Shown here: positions 26,461 to 37,575 of the stretch, in pieces
Layout of the letters: every line of letters starts with the position of its first letter
How positions within the stretch are numbered: position 1 is the stretch's first letter
Origin: Cacajao melanocephalus
Taxonomy: Eukaryota > Chordata > Mammalia > Primates > Pitheciidae
Length of the DNA stretch: 64,000 bases
Reading direction: 5' to 3'
NCBI GenBank assembly: GCA_963573385.1
Contig: CAUYLG010052132.1
Location: forward strand, 62,001 to 126,000
The notes under the pieces: model-generated
The model's input: the letters and a program-made list of their open reading frames with translations, nothing else
What the model was told of the DNA's origin: nothing
The model's database searches: none
Made by a program: the position numbers and the translations under genes

Positions 26461-26560
26461 ACCTCAGAATGACAAGGAAGAGGGAGAGTTTTATATTAAA
26501 ATTCCTGTCAACTAGTTAGTATTCCCCCGGCCCGGCGGGGAGAGGGCGCCTTTGTTCTGG
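26461..26560 (-). promoter_or_regulatory. RGS3: Predicted core promoter of the PDZ-RGS3 isoform
   Basis: On the minus strand a TATAAA box lies at 26495-26490. An initiator-like TCATTCT lies at 26472-26466, which puts a possible start site at about 26470, 25 nt after the first T of the TATA. A GC-rich block (CCCGGCCCGGCGGGG on the plus strand, about 26526-26540) lies just upstream. This would give a 5' UTR of about 210 nt before the ATG at 26259. The elements are seen in the sequence; their activity is inference. Confidence 0.5.
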
Positions 26561-26845
26561 CTGCATTCTCCGCCACGGGCCACTTTGTGATTCCAGTGTT
26601 CTCACAAACACCCCTCACTGGAGGAGAACCCAGGCAGAAAACACGGCTGCTCTATAACAACGCCTCCTCTCCCTGCAAGTCCCAGGGTCCCCACCAGAAA
26701 TCCAGGAGACTACCCCAGCCTAGAGAATCCAAGGACACCTTGTGAGGGGTTGCACTCACAGACATCCATCTCAAAACAGGGAACATAAAATGTTTGGAGT
26801 CTGAAGACCTGCCTGGCACTTGGAAACTACTTAAAAGTCCGTTTT

Positions 26846-27154
26846 GGCCAGGTACAGTGGCTCATGCCTGTAATCCCAACACTTTGGGAGGCCGAGGCAG
26901 GTGGATCACTTAGAGTCAGAAGCTCAAGACTAGCCTGGTCAATATGGTAAAACCCTGTCTCTACTGAAAAAAATATAAAAATTAGCTGGGCGTGGTGGCG
27001 GGTGCCTGTAGTCCTAGCTACTAGGGAGGCTAAGGCAGGAGAATCACTTGAACCCAGGAGGCAGAGGTTGCAGTGAGCTGCGATCACACCACTGCACTCC
27101 AGCCTGAGCAATAGAGCAAGACTTTGCCTCAAAAAAAAAAAAAAAAAAAAAAAA
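26846..27154 (+). mobile_element. Alu (full length)
   Basis: Dimeric Alu starting GGCCAGGTACAGTGG with a 24-nt terminal A-run. It lies about 350 bp upstream of the predicted alternative promoter, in antisense to RGS3. Confidence 0.95.
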
Positions 27155-27264
27155 GTCAATTTCTTTGTCATTTGTCCATGGAAGTGGGTTGCTGTCAGGA
27201 TCTGGTGATATATGGACCATAAAGTCAAACGTGGAAAAAATTTCCAGGTCAACAGACAATCCAG

Positions 27265-27375
27265 CCTCCTCAACTTACTGACAAAGAAACTGAGGCCTGG
27301 AGAGGTTATGGTCAAACAGTAGGACAGTGTGGGGCTAGGACCAGAACCCAGGTCCTATTTCCTGCCTGACAGTCC
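27265..27375 (-). mobile_element. MIR remnant (core)
   Basis: AAGAAACTGAGGCCTGGAGAG and AGGACCAGAACCCAGGTCC. Confidence 0.65.
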
Positions 27376-28379
27376 CAGGATAGCATCCTGCAGAGCGGCA
27401 CACGGTGAACCCAACCGCTTTTGCCCATCACAGAGGGCCAGGGGAAGCCCAGCCACCCACTCGAGCCCTTGATGACAGTGGCCTCCTTGCTCCAGCCCAG
27501 CTTTGGTTGCTACGTGACTGTGGGCAGGTCACCCAGGTTTCTGGGCCTCCATCTCCCCAACTGCACCGTGCAGGAGCTGAAGATAGCCTCCAGGGGCTTT
27601 CCCCCAGTCCCAACCAAGCCTCTGAAAAGCACACCCTCTGAGCACGCAAGCTCAGGAAAATCCAATGTACCACAGAACAAGGCCACCAGGGGCTCAAGGC
27701 CTATGTGCAGAATCCAGCATGCAGCAGGACTTTCCAAGCCACCAAGAAACCTACGGTGTTGGAGGAAGCAAACCTATGGTGTTGATACCCATGTAATTTC
27801 CACAAATCCCCGGGGAAGCCCCCTGGTCACCACCCTCTCTATGCTTGGCAAGTACAGAGAGAGGGGAAAAGGTCTTTGTAGTTCCCCACAGAAGCCAGAG
27901 AAAAGCTTTTCAACTCCTAATGAATCCACAGAAAACAAACCTGACAAGTTACTCCTGGCAAGTTTCTCTGTCTAACCCAGTCGCAACTAGACACATGTGG
28001 CAGATAAACTGAAATTACTCAAAACTGAAGTTGACACTCAGTTCCCCAGTCACACTAGCCACATTACAAGTGCTCAGCACGCACAGGTGGCAGGTGGTCA
28101 CCACACTGGCCAGCAAGCTCTAGAGTGCGCCAAGGGCCAGGCCTTGGACAAGTCCACAGCTGTATCCCAGCACCCAGCACAGGGCCCAGCCCACATAGGT
28201 GGAAATATTTAATGAATGATGAATGAGTGAATGACTTGAATCAGTGAAAGTGAAAATGTTTGGTAGATTATAATACACTGATATCATGTAATATGTAACA
28301 TACTGTTAGGAACTACGGCAACATTGTATATTCCAAGCTAGGCCACGCATAGGAGGTAGTGTGCCACAGCACCCTGAAA

Positions 28380-28570
28380 AGGCGGCCAGCCCTCACTCAG
28401 AACCTGCCTTCACCACTTGCCAGCTATGTGGCCGTGGAGAAGGCCTAAAGCTCTGAACCGGATGTGTCCCTCTCATCTGTGAGATTCAGAAGTGACAGTT
28501 GCCACAGAAGGGGCAGTAAAGATTAGGTAACAGTACCTGGTACACAGGGGCTAATGAATTGCTGGGAGTT
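28380..28570 (+). mobile_element. MIR remnant
   Basis: CACCACTTGCCAGCTATGTGG and CAGTACCTGGTACACAGGG mark a diverged MIR. Confidence 0.65.
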
Positions 28571-28585
28571 TGTTTTTCCCTCTTT

Positions 28586-28885
<300 letters not shown>

Positions 28886-29438
28886 AAGTAATTCCCTCTC
28901 TTAATTGTTGAAGAAAACCGTAGATTCCCCTGCCATGCCCTGCAGAGATGGAATGAATTTTGGAGAATTCTCTCAACTCCTCTATGTGAAAAAGGCTCCT
29001 TTCCAGACTTGAAGCCCTAATGGAGTGAGAACCCGTTGGTCTCAGGCTCGAAATCACAGCTGCCCCCTGACATCAAGCAGACCTAACCTGAGAGGGTGAT
29101 TTGGCCTCCGTTGCAGGGGAAGCAGGGGGCTGAGAGGGCCTGTGGGAAGGGGAGGACTCAGTTTCCAGAGGCCAAAAGTTAGTAAGATCCAGATGTTTGT
29201 ATTTCCAGAGGCGGGGGCTTGGCTCTTTCCCCATCCCTGCCATGATCATGGATACCCTCAGAAGAGCATTTGTTTCCTATAATACACCTCAGGAAAGTGA
29301 AGAAATCATTCCTGCTGAGTGCATGACTGGCTGAGTTTCAAGCACCAAATGCTGTCCCTTCAGGGGTTTCCTGGGCCCAGGGGCTGACAAGGAGCAGATG
29401 CAGCCCCTGGAGCAATGCCCTAGCTTGTCCCCACCTAC

Positions 29439-29494
29439 CTTTAGTTTCTCCCCATTCTCAGTGTCCCCACCTCCTGGCATTCTCAGCAGCGGGT
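29439..29494 (-). CDS. RGS3: RGS3 exon, C2-PDZ linker
   Basis: 56-nt exon, acceptor ccttccag, donor gtaggt. It completes Asp143 and encodes PLLRMPGGGDTENGEKLK (residues 144-161), a short flexible Gly-rich linker. It ends in phase 0, so it can be joined to the PDZ exon at 22381. The alternative first exon at 26206 ends in the same phase and can replace it. Confidence 0.93.
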
Positions 29495-30096
29495 CTGGAA
29501 GGCAACAGAGCAGAATCAGAAAGCTATTGGTGGCACAGAAGGCTCCCCTCTTTGGATCCCCCAGAGGACAGTGCTGGGCAACAGGCTCATGGGGCTGCCC
29601 AAGGCCACTTCTGGCCTCAGGATATGAGGACACCCGAGGCTCAATCCAGACAGGGACTCAGGGGCCAGGGCTGCATGTGGGAAAGGCAGAACATGAAAAG
29701 GGCCATGAAATCCATGTTCTGAGCCTTGGAGATCATAGCAGGGCCTAAATACCCTGTCTGCAGAGGTGGGTACCCCCAGGTGAGCAAGGCAGCCTGGGGG
29801 ATCCCTGAGATACGGGGCTGGGAAGGAGCCATTGGAGAAGCATAAAGTACCCCATAAGCAAGGGAGCTAAACCACATGGGGTCAGGCCATAGCCTCTCCA
29901 AGGAAACAGGAGGCATGGGCAAGAGGCTGCCCGCAGCCTGCACTCTAGTGTGTGCTCCTGAGAAGTCCCTGCACCCAGCAGCCTGATAGCAGCCTGGGTG
30001 GCAGGGGTCACCAAATACCAGGACTGATGCCACTGTGCAAGAAAGGAGGGAGGGGGCAGGTCTTGGGAAGGGAAGCTGAAGTGGGTGTGCAGACAC
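29495..30096 (-). other. RGS3: RGS3 intron (0.6 kb)
   Basis: Unique GC-moderate sequence; nothing assignable seen. Confidence 0.8.
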
Positions 30097-30187
30097 CTCT
30101 CAGCATCTGCAGTCGCCGCGTGGCCACCTTCAGGTGCTTGGTCCGGCCCAGGTGCTCCCCTAGGAGGTAGTACCAACCACTGATCTC
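30097..30187 (-). CDS. RGS3: RGS3 exon, end of C2 domain
   Basis: 91-nt exon, acceptor gtgacag, donor gtgtct. It encodes EISGWYYLLGEHLGRTKHLK followed by VATRRLQMLR (residues 113-142) and 1 nt of Asp143. GWYYLL is the last C2 strand. The donor (AGAG then gtgtct) is weak, but the downstream exon continues in exact phase, which supports it. The C-terminal tail of the exon looks less conserved relative to human memory than the C2 core. Confidence 0.92.
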
Positions 30188-31331
30188 CTGTCACAAGAGA
30201 AGGAATGGCATGCTCAGACACAGGAGGCAGAGGCACAGGTCAGGCAGCCACTGATCCCCCTCCACTGGACACCCTCCCACAGGAGAGATAGACTCTCCAG
30301 CCTTCCTGCCCCTGAGCTGCCATGCCTGCACCTCCAGGAAGCCTTCCGTGATGCTCAGGGCAGACCTGGCTCTCCCCTCTACCACATTCCCACAGCCTCT
30401 TATCCCTGGAGGACAACCATCCTCTTGCCTGTCTCCCCAACTAAGTTGTGCACAGGCTCTTTGATGTGCCCCACACTGTGCCTGGTATACAGTAGGAGCC
30501 ACATTTGTTGACAGACAGAAGTGAGAGAGTGAAAGAGGGATGGAGAGGCCAAAAAGTTGGCATCCTGTGGCTCCTGAGCAGTCTCCACGGGGAACATCTC
30601 TTCCCAGGAGAACGAAGCCAAGGCTGCAGTCAAGAGAAGCTCTTTAGGACCCACGCGCAGGACAAAGGGTCCTCAGCCATCCACCCCAGGACACAAAGCT
30701 ACTTGGCAGGCCATGCCACAGGCCACCAGGACATTTCCAGGGATGTACAAAAGGAAGCCTCCCCACCTTCCACCTTCCAGTTTGGGGGGTGCAGTACAAA
30801 GTGGAAATTGATAAGGGACCAGTGACCCAGAGGGAGGAGTCTCAGGTCCCAGAGTTCTCCTGCAGCCTGAAGGAAAGCTCCACAGAGGATGGTGCTGCTC
30901 ACTCCATCCCTGAGCACCTGTCAGGCCCAGAAATATCAGGCCTGGTAGACATAAGAAGAGGACCCCTGGAACAGACCACGGGAGCACCTGGCCCTCCCCT
31001 TCTGGGGCAGGCCCAGGAGTGCTCTGGGCCCCAAGGGATCTGCCAGTGTCTTCAACAGTAGACGCCAGACTCAGGGCCTCCTGGGAAGACCTGGGCTGCC
31101 TAACAATGGCTCTCTGGCAAGATAAACCAAGAAGGGGACCAAAACCCTCAGCTAGGCAGGTAACAAACATAGTACTTCTATGCAGACAACCCCAGCAGAC
31201 CCCTGTCTCAGTGGGGTACCATCTGAGGCTGGTACAGAGAGACACCTTGCCCTAGGGCTTACAGAGAAACCCTGCCTGTACCAGCCCCGGCCCAGGTGGG
31301 ATGATCCTGACAGAGCATCCCTAGGACCCAC
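30188..31331 (-). other. RGS3: RGS3 intron (1.1 kb)
   Basis: An L2-like remnant at about 30300-30520, otherwise unique. The 190-residue open frame on the minus strand in 30.7-31.2 kb lacks splice support and family resemblance. Confidence 0.8.
30300..30520 (+). mobile_element. L2 remnant
   Basis: AGGAAGCCTTCCGTGATGCTC and ACTGTGCCTGGTATACAGTA. Confidence 0.6.
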
Positions 31332-31392
31332 CTTGTCCGGAGTCAGGAGAGACTTCACCCCAAAGCTCATGCAGCCAATGAGTCCACTCTGT
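31332..31392 (-). CDS. RGS3: RGS3 exon, C2 domain
   Basis: 61-nt exon, acceptor tctcccag, donor gtgggt. One nucleotide completes Arg92, followed by QSGLIGCMSFGVKSLLTPDK (residues 93-112). This is the C2 strand with the G-x-M/V-S-F-x-V pattern. A 9.2-kb intron separates it from the preceding exon at 40552. Confidence 0.95.
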
Positions 31393-31479
31393 CTGGGAGA
31401 ACAATTGAGGCTTGAGTCAGCACTTTTTGTTGGGCTCTATCAGGAGGTCCATTATCAAGTATAACATGGGTTTGCCTGA

Positions 31480-31640
31480 TGCACTGCAGTTTACAAAGCA
31501 CTTTATACGCATCATCTCATTTGATCCTTATGACTGTGTGAGGCAGGCTAGAGAGGAGCTGTTATCTCCATTTTACAGAGGGAAAAATGGAGACTCACAT
31601 TTGGTCCCTTTCCCGAGATCACAGGACAAGTTCAGCACTC
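31480..31640 (-). mobile_element. MIR-like remnant
   Basis: CACTTTATACGCATCATCTC, ATCTCCATTTTACAGAGGGA; reverse MIR core close to the exon at 31332. Confidence 0.7.
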
Positions 31641-32010
31641 ACTCCCTCCACCAAACACAGAAGCTCAGAGGTACTTCATGAGTTTTAACTGCTCCGGTGC
31701 TGGGTAGATCTGGAGAGCTGGTCCCCACAGGGAACCTCCTTGCCCACATCAGTTGGTGATGCTCAATGGAGAAGAATAGTTACGGGACTTCAAGCTCAAG
31801 AAGTTTTGTCTCAGGTCCAGGAAGGAGCTGAGCAGTTCTTAGATGTCTGCAGATCAAGGTCCAAACCAACCTGACACAAAAGTTGCTGAGACCAATCTGG
31901 CTGCCAGCAGGGCAGGTAGGCATGGGCCAGGGTCAGGCCCCATAGGGATGTCAGACTATGGCAAGAGACTAAGTTCAATCTGGTCCTTCTTGGTTAAAAA
32001 GAATTCACAG

Positions 32011-32314
32011 CTGGGCATGGTGGCTCACGCCTATAATACCAGCACTTTGGGAGGCCTAGGCAGGTGGATCACTTGAGGTCAGGAGTCGAGACCAGCCTGG
32101 CCAACATGGCGAAACCTTGTCTCTATTAAAAATACAAAAATTAGCCAAACATGGTGGTGCACACCTGTAATCCTAGCTACTCAAGCTGAGGCAGAAGAAT
32201 CACTTGAAACTGCGAGGTGGAGGTTGCAGTGAGCCGAGATTGCGCCACTGTACTCCAGCATGGGCGACAGAGCAAGACTCCACCACAAAAAAAAAAAAAA
32301 AAAAAAGAAGAAGA
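32011..32314 (+). mobile_element. Alu (full length) with GAA-rich tail
   Basis: Complete Alu whose tail ends in repeated GAA. AGAATTCA flanks both sides (about 31999 and 32316), consistent with a target-site duplication. Confidence 0.94.
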
Positions 32315-32407
32315 AGAATTCAGAGTTCCTGAAGAATGTCCACCATTGAGCCTCAATGTCCAATAATCAGGGACTAAGAGTTGGCAGCTTTTAATAATGA
32401 TGGCATG

Positions 32408-32735
32408 GGCCAGGTGCAGTGGCTCACACCAGCATACCTGTAATCCAGCATTTTAGGAGGCATCACTTGAGCTCAGAAGTTTGAGACCAGCCTGGACAAC
32501 ATAGGGAGACATCATCTCTACAAAAAAATTTTAAACTAGCAGGGCATGGTGGCATAAGCCTATAGCCCCATCGACTGAGGAGGCTGAGGCAGGAGGATCA
32601 TTTGAGCCTAGGAGGTCAAGGCTACAGTGAGCTGTGATTGTGTGTAACTGTTCCTCCCTCTTGGGAAGTGGCCAAGTCAGCACTAACAGAAGGCAGTTGC
32701 AGTGACAGAGCAAGACCCTGTCTCAAAAAAATAAT
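32408..32735 (+). mobile_element. Chimeric Alu with internal foreign segment
   Basis: Old Alu with an irregular left arm. In the right arm, the segment that normally reads from CCACTGCACTCC to CAGCCTGG is replaced by about 58 bp of non-Alu sequence (32652-32706). That sequence is also present at 33952-34006. AATAATGAT on both sides looks like a target-site duplication, so the element was inserted as an Alu and altered later. Confidence 0.9.
32652..32706 (+). repeat. Direct duplication C, copy inside Alu
   Basis: 55 bp, ungapped, matching 33952-34006 with about 5 mismatches. It starts exactly 1300 bp before the other copy and is embedded in the right arm of the Alu at 32408. Confidence 0.93.
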
Positions 32736-33274
32736 AATGATAACATCGATTAATATTAATAAAGTCCAAAAATATCTTGCTTTTGTTAGAGAAAATGAAG
32801 TTTACAAAGCTGTAAATTTAATGAGTAATGTGAGTTTAATGAGAAAGACACCCACAAAAATACTAACGTGGTTATATCTGGTAGGTGGGATTACTAAGGG
32901 TTTACTTTTCTTTTATGGGTTTTCACTGTTTTCATAGGGAACAAGTACCCTTTTTGTAATCAGGGAAAAAAAAGACAGTATCAATCTACTTTTAAGTACT
33001 TTTATTGTGCCACATCCTGTTCTATCCTGACACTAACGTGTTTTTTTTAATGTTTATCTTTCTGTTCTCCTCTCTTTTACCCTATCCTCAACTTGGACTC
33101 CTTCATAGGTTGATTTAATAACTATTAATGAAGAAACATCACGGATATTTAGGCTGGAGCATAACCCTGGAGGCTGCCTTCAATATCTGAAGGACCCACA
33201 TAGATGACAGATTTCGTGTGTCCTATGGAAGGCATAATATCAAAGCCAAAGATGGAATAGGCTGCTGAATAGGT

Positions 33275-33304
33275 AGTAAACTCCCTGGTCTAAGGGAGTT
33301 TACT
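33275..33304. repeat. Perfect 12-bp hairpin
   Basis: AGTAAACTCCCT and its reverse complement separated by a 6-nt loop GGTCTA. No T-tract or RNA-gene signature accompanies it. Confidence 0.85.
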
Positions 33305-33951
33305 TTCCAGAACCTAGTCTAAGGGGTCCTGAGCTAGGGCAGTGGTTCTAACCAGAAGTGTGCCACAAAACCACCTGAACAGCCTGTCTGAGGTCTGTGC
33401 TCCAGGACTTCTTCCTGAGGACCCAAAACTAGTTGGTCCAAGGTGGGGCTTGGACATGGGAGCCTGGAGAAAGCTCTCCAGGGGATCCTGCCAAGCTCTC
33501 ACTTATGCCTGCCCCAGCCAGTGATCTAGAAGGTCTCTATAAAGATATATTGTTCAGATTCTCTGGAAAGGGTGGCAGCTTACCACCTGACAGTCCTAAG
33601 CAAAACAAAACTAGCTTCTCACAGGCAGCCAAGTCAAGTGAGGGGTCAGGAGGCAGGAAGCTGGGGGATTGCTCCTCAAAACTGGTCCACCTGCCTGCAA
33701 ACCCATGCTCTGCCCCATGGCACAGGGCTGAGGCCCCTGCCTCTGGCTGTGTCTCAACAGCTGCTCTCAGCCCATCCACCACTCCTCCTGCTCCCAGTTC
33801 CTCCAGCCTTGGCTCCATCTGCTCCCTACTCCCTTGCCTCTCTCATCATCCAAGGCTCTATTAATAATCCATTCAAAAAGGACAATGCACTCACCCCATT
33901 AAAGCGACCCTTCCACATCCACCTCCCCAGCCCACGGCCAAAAACAAATAC

Positions 33952-34006
33952 TCCTCCCCCTTGGGATGTAGCCAAGTCAGCACTAACAGGAGACAGTTGC
34001 AGTGAC
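33952..34006 (+). repeat. Direct duplication C, copy in unique sequence
   Basis: Probable source copy. It lies in non-repeat sequence containing GCCAAGTCAGCACTAACAG. Confidence 0.93.
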
Positions 34007-35314
34007 CATCAGAAACAGCTGGCACTAATCTGAGCTGCCATTCCAGAAAAGCCTTGGCAAGACTCCGCCAAAGTCCTTATACCAATTTCATTTTATTGGT
34101 CACACATTTGAGAGAAATCCAGCTGCTATTCAGGTGCCTACCCTACTCTGCTATACACTTTTCTCTCATACTAGGTAGAGCTGAAACTTTCTAAATCTCC
34201 AGGCCAGTGCATTAGCTGGGCAGCCTCTCTCTGCTCTTCAATAAGTGAAATTTTCATTCCTTGGTGCTTAGAGAATGTTAAATGGTTAATAGCCTCCCTT
34301 GAGTTTTACTTTCTGCTAAGGGGCCTCCCATGATTTCAAGATAACTCAGGCAGAGTAAATTGCCACAATTAAGGTCCACAAGCAGGAACCTCTAAGTGTT
34401 CTTCAATTAGCTATTTCTTATGCCTGCTTTTAAAAAATCTTTGGAGGAAGAAAGACTTATTTTAAAGCAACCTGAGTATATGACAATACAGCAGTCAGTT
34501 TATAAACTTGAGAATTACCTCTCACCCTGGGGAGTGCCTGAAATCTCACTAGATGCAATGTCTCTGGCACCAAGCCTTGGTTAATTCTGACTGTCAATCC
34601 TTTAGCTCTGGGCTTCGTGCACTTAGTGATGGCTCGACAAATGGATGAATCCATCAGGCCCATGATTGGCAGGCACTGGGCAAGGAGCCACAGCAACTAG
34701 ACAAGACATCCAGGAATTTAAATAGCAGTTCAAGACAGCAATACAGGGGATGCCACAAGACAGGTTGAGATTGACAGATGAACAGTGCAGCACGAAACAA
34801 ATTCTGAAGGCTCGGGGACACAAGAGGTAGTTTCGGGCTGAGAGGCTGGAAGAAGACCTGTGAATTGAGCCAGAGAGAATGAAGAGCATTTGGGCAGATG
34901 GAACAGCCTGTATAAAGGCTTCATGCAGCGCATATGGAGAATAGCATTCAGTTCGCTTTTGAGCATAGGGTTGCAGACTCTTTACAAGATGAAAAATATA
35001 TTATTTTTGAGGAAATGCACTTTAGTTCTCCCTCTCAGGAGTCTTAAACTATTTCTGTTACAGGGTTACACCATTTAATCCTAACTTATTTTTAATTTAA
35101 TGACTTGAACATAGATTTTTCCATTCACTTTTTCTTTAAGCCCAGTACCCATCACTGGTCACAAGCTTTCTGACATTAGGCCACGTACTTGGCACTGAGA
35201 TCTCATTTATAAAACGGATTAAAAGACTGCACACACTTACAATGCCAGGGACAGTGCAGGGCAAATCACAAGCAGAATCTCCCTAAATGTAGCTACTATT
35301 AGCATAAAAGATTA

Positions 35315-35609
<295 letters not shown>

Positions 35610-35619
35610 AGACTGTCCT

Positions 35620-35930
35620 TTAATTACATATATATATAATGTTCTTTAGTTACATATATAAATATATAATATATAAAGAACATATATAACATATAATTAT
35701 ATATTATATATAATTTGTATATACCAATAATATAAAATATATTATATTATATAATGTATATTATATATTGTATAATATATATTATATATTATATAATGTA
35801 TATTATATAATTACATATTATATAATATTATATAATATGTAATTATATGTATATTATATAATTACATATTATATAATAATTTATAATTATATATTATATA
35901 TAATTTACATATAATATATATATTGAACAC
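35620..35930. repeat. TA-rich low-complexity block
   Basis: About 300 bp almost entirely A and T, made of TATA/ATAT runs with recurring TTATATAAT and ACATATTATATAAT modules in both orientations, so it is self-complementary at many scales. It lies directly downstream of an Alu. Confidence 0.95.
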
Positions 35931-36409
35931 AGTCTTTGGAGATATAAATATAATACATATATACATTTTTTACCTTGGTACCCAACATTATAATTCTCTC
36001 CAAGTCTGTTCCCTGGCCACAAGTTCTGAAAATGCTACGATTAATACTAAAAGCTTCAATTTGGCTTTTGCCATATTATCAAACAGAATTTTAAAATAGC
36101 TGAGTCCCATATTCACTGACATACTGAGGAATTACTATTAATTTTTAAGTGTGATAATGTCATCATGATTAATTTTTAAAGCCATCTTTTAGAAATATAT
36201 ACTGATGAGACAAGATGTTTGGGATTTGCTTTAAAATAATTCACTGGAGAGGTGGGGAGTGGATAGGTGTAAAGGAAATAAGATTGGCCATATATTGATA
36301 ATTGATGAAACTGCGCTATGAGTATATGAGGGTTTATTATGTGATACTTTCTACCTCTGCATGCATTTGAAAATGCCTATAATTTTTTAAAACTCACAGG
36401 ACCTTGAAG

Positions 36410-36540
36410 CTGAAAGAAACATTAGTGATCACTGCATTTTACAGACAAGGAAACTGAGGCTCAGCACGGGGAAGGGACTGACCCATGGTCATACAGCTAG
36501 TCACAGCTAAGCCAAAATCTACTGTGCTGAGGCCTGGTTC
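36410..36540 (-). mobile_element. MIR-like remnant
   Basis: TTTTACAGACAAGGAAACTG and GTCATACAGCTAGTCACAG. Confidence 0.7.
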
Positions 36541-36765
36541 ACCTCACTTCCCACCGTGATCACCATGGTGAACTGCAATCATCTAGCCCTTCCCCAGAGC
36601 TTCTTTGTAGATCATCTTGTTTCTCTAATCCAACTTCACAGCCATCCCTGGGAGGATTGTGAGAATTAGTGAAACAGATGCTTTCCTGTTATCTCCTATC
36701 AGTTTCAAATCGTGACCTCCACACATCTGGCTGAATGATTTTATAAAACTCCACTGTCAATTCAG

Positions 36766-37040
36766 CAACAGCTCATGTCTGTAATCCCAGCACTTTGGGA
36801 GGCTGAGACAGGAAGAGCACTCGCAGCCAGGAGTGTGAGACCAGCCTGGGTAACATAGCAAGGCACCGTCTCTACAAAAAAAAAAATTTCTTAATTAGCT
36901 GGGTGTTGTGGCATGCACCTGTAGTCTCAGCTACTCAGGTGGCTGAGGCTAGAGGATCAATTGAGCCCAGGCTGCAGTAAGTTCTGATCACACCACTGCA
37001 CTCTAGCCTGGGTGACAGAGTGAGATCCTGTCTCAATCAA
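36766..37040 (+). mobile_element. Alu, 5'-truncated
   Basis: Starts near CAACAGCTCATGTCTGTAAT, with two arms present. The tail is a CAAT/CAAA-rich stretch instead of a pure A-run. Confidence 0.9.
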
Positions 37041-37164
37041 TCAAACAAACAATCAATGAAACTACACTATAAATGCAATGAGAAGTAGCCTGAGTCCTGA
37101 GAAGCAAGCATGCTGACACAGGAAAAGTATGCTTTGAAGTCATTTATCATCCATGTGAGATGGT

Positions 37165-37575
37165 CAGTGTACTGTAACGTGGCTACAAGAACCTGGGCGG
37201 CACCAGCCTGCCTGCATTTACATCTTGTTTCATGGCACCCTATCTGTGTTACCTTAGGCAAGTTATGTAATGCCTCTGTGCCTGTTTCCTCACCTGTAAA
37301 AGAGCAATAATAATAATATTACCTACCTCTTATGGTGTTGTGAGGGTTAAATTGGAAAACGCATGGCATGTGCTTAATGTCCACACACAGTAAGTGCTTG
37401 ATAAATGTGAGCTGTTATATAACCTCAAGCAAGTGCCGCAGCTTTCATAAGCCTCAGTTTCCTCTTCTCTGAAGAGAGGGGGCAATAACAATTCCTGCCT
37501 CTCAGGATCATGATGAGGATAAAATGAGATAATGTATGTAAAGTGCTTGGCACAGAGAATAATTCTGTAAATGTT
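37165..37575 (+). mobile_element. Two adjacent MIR remnants
   Basis: First unit about 37165-37420 (CCTTAGGCAAGTTATGTAAT, AGTAAGTGCTTGATAAATGT). The second, at about 37420-37575, has AAGCCTCAGTTTCCTCTTCT and GATAATGTATGTAAAGTGC. Both have the same orientation. Confidence 0.8.

Noticed and set aside
26827..27315. 162-residue minus-strand open frame
   Set aside because: It is the antisense translation of an Alu (26846-27154), including the poly-Phe from the A-run; no splice or start support.
27421..27975. 184-residue plus-strand open frame
   Set aside because: Overlaps no other evidence of a gene and partly derives from MIR-adjacent sequence; no TATA, CpG island or polyadenylation context seen.
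30673..31245. 190-residue minus-strand open frame between two C2 exons
   Set aside because: Intronic, no family resemblance, would not join in phase with recognised exons.
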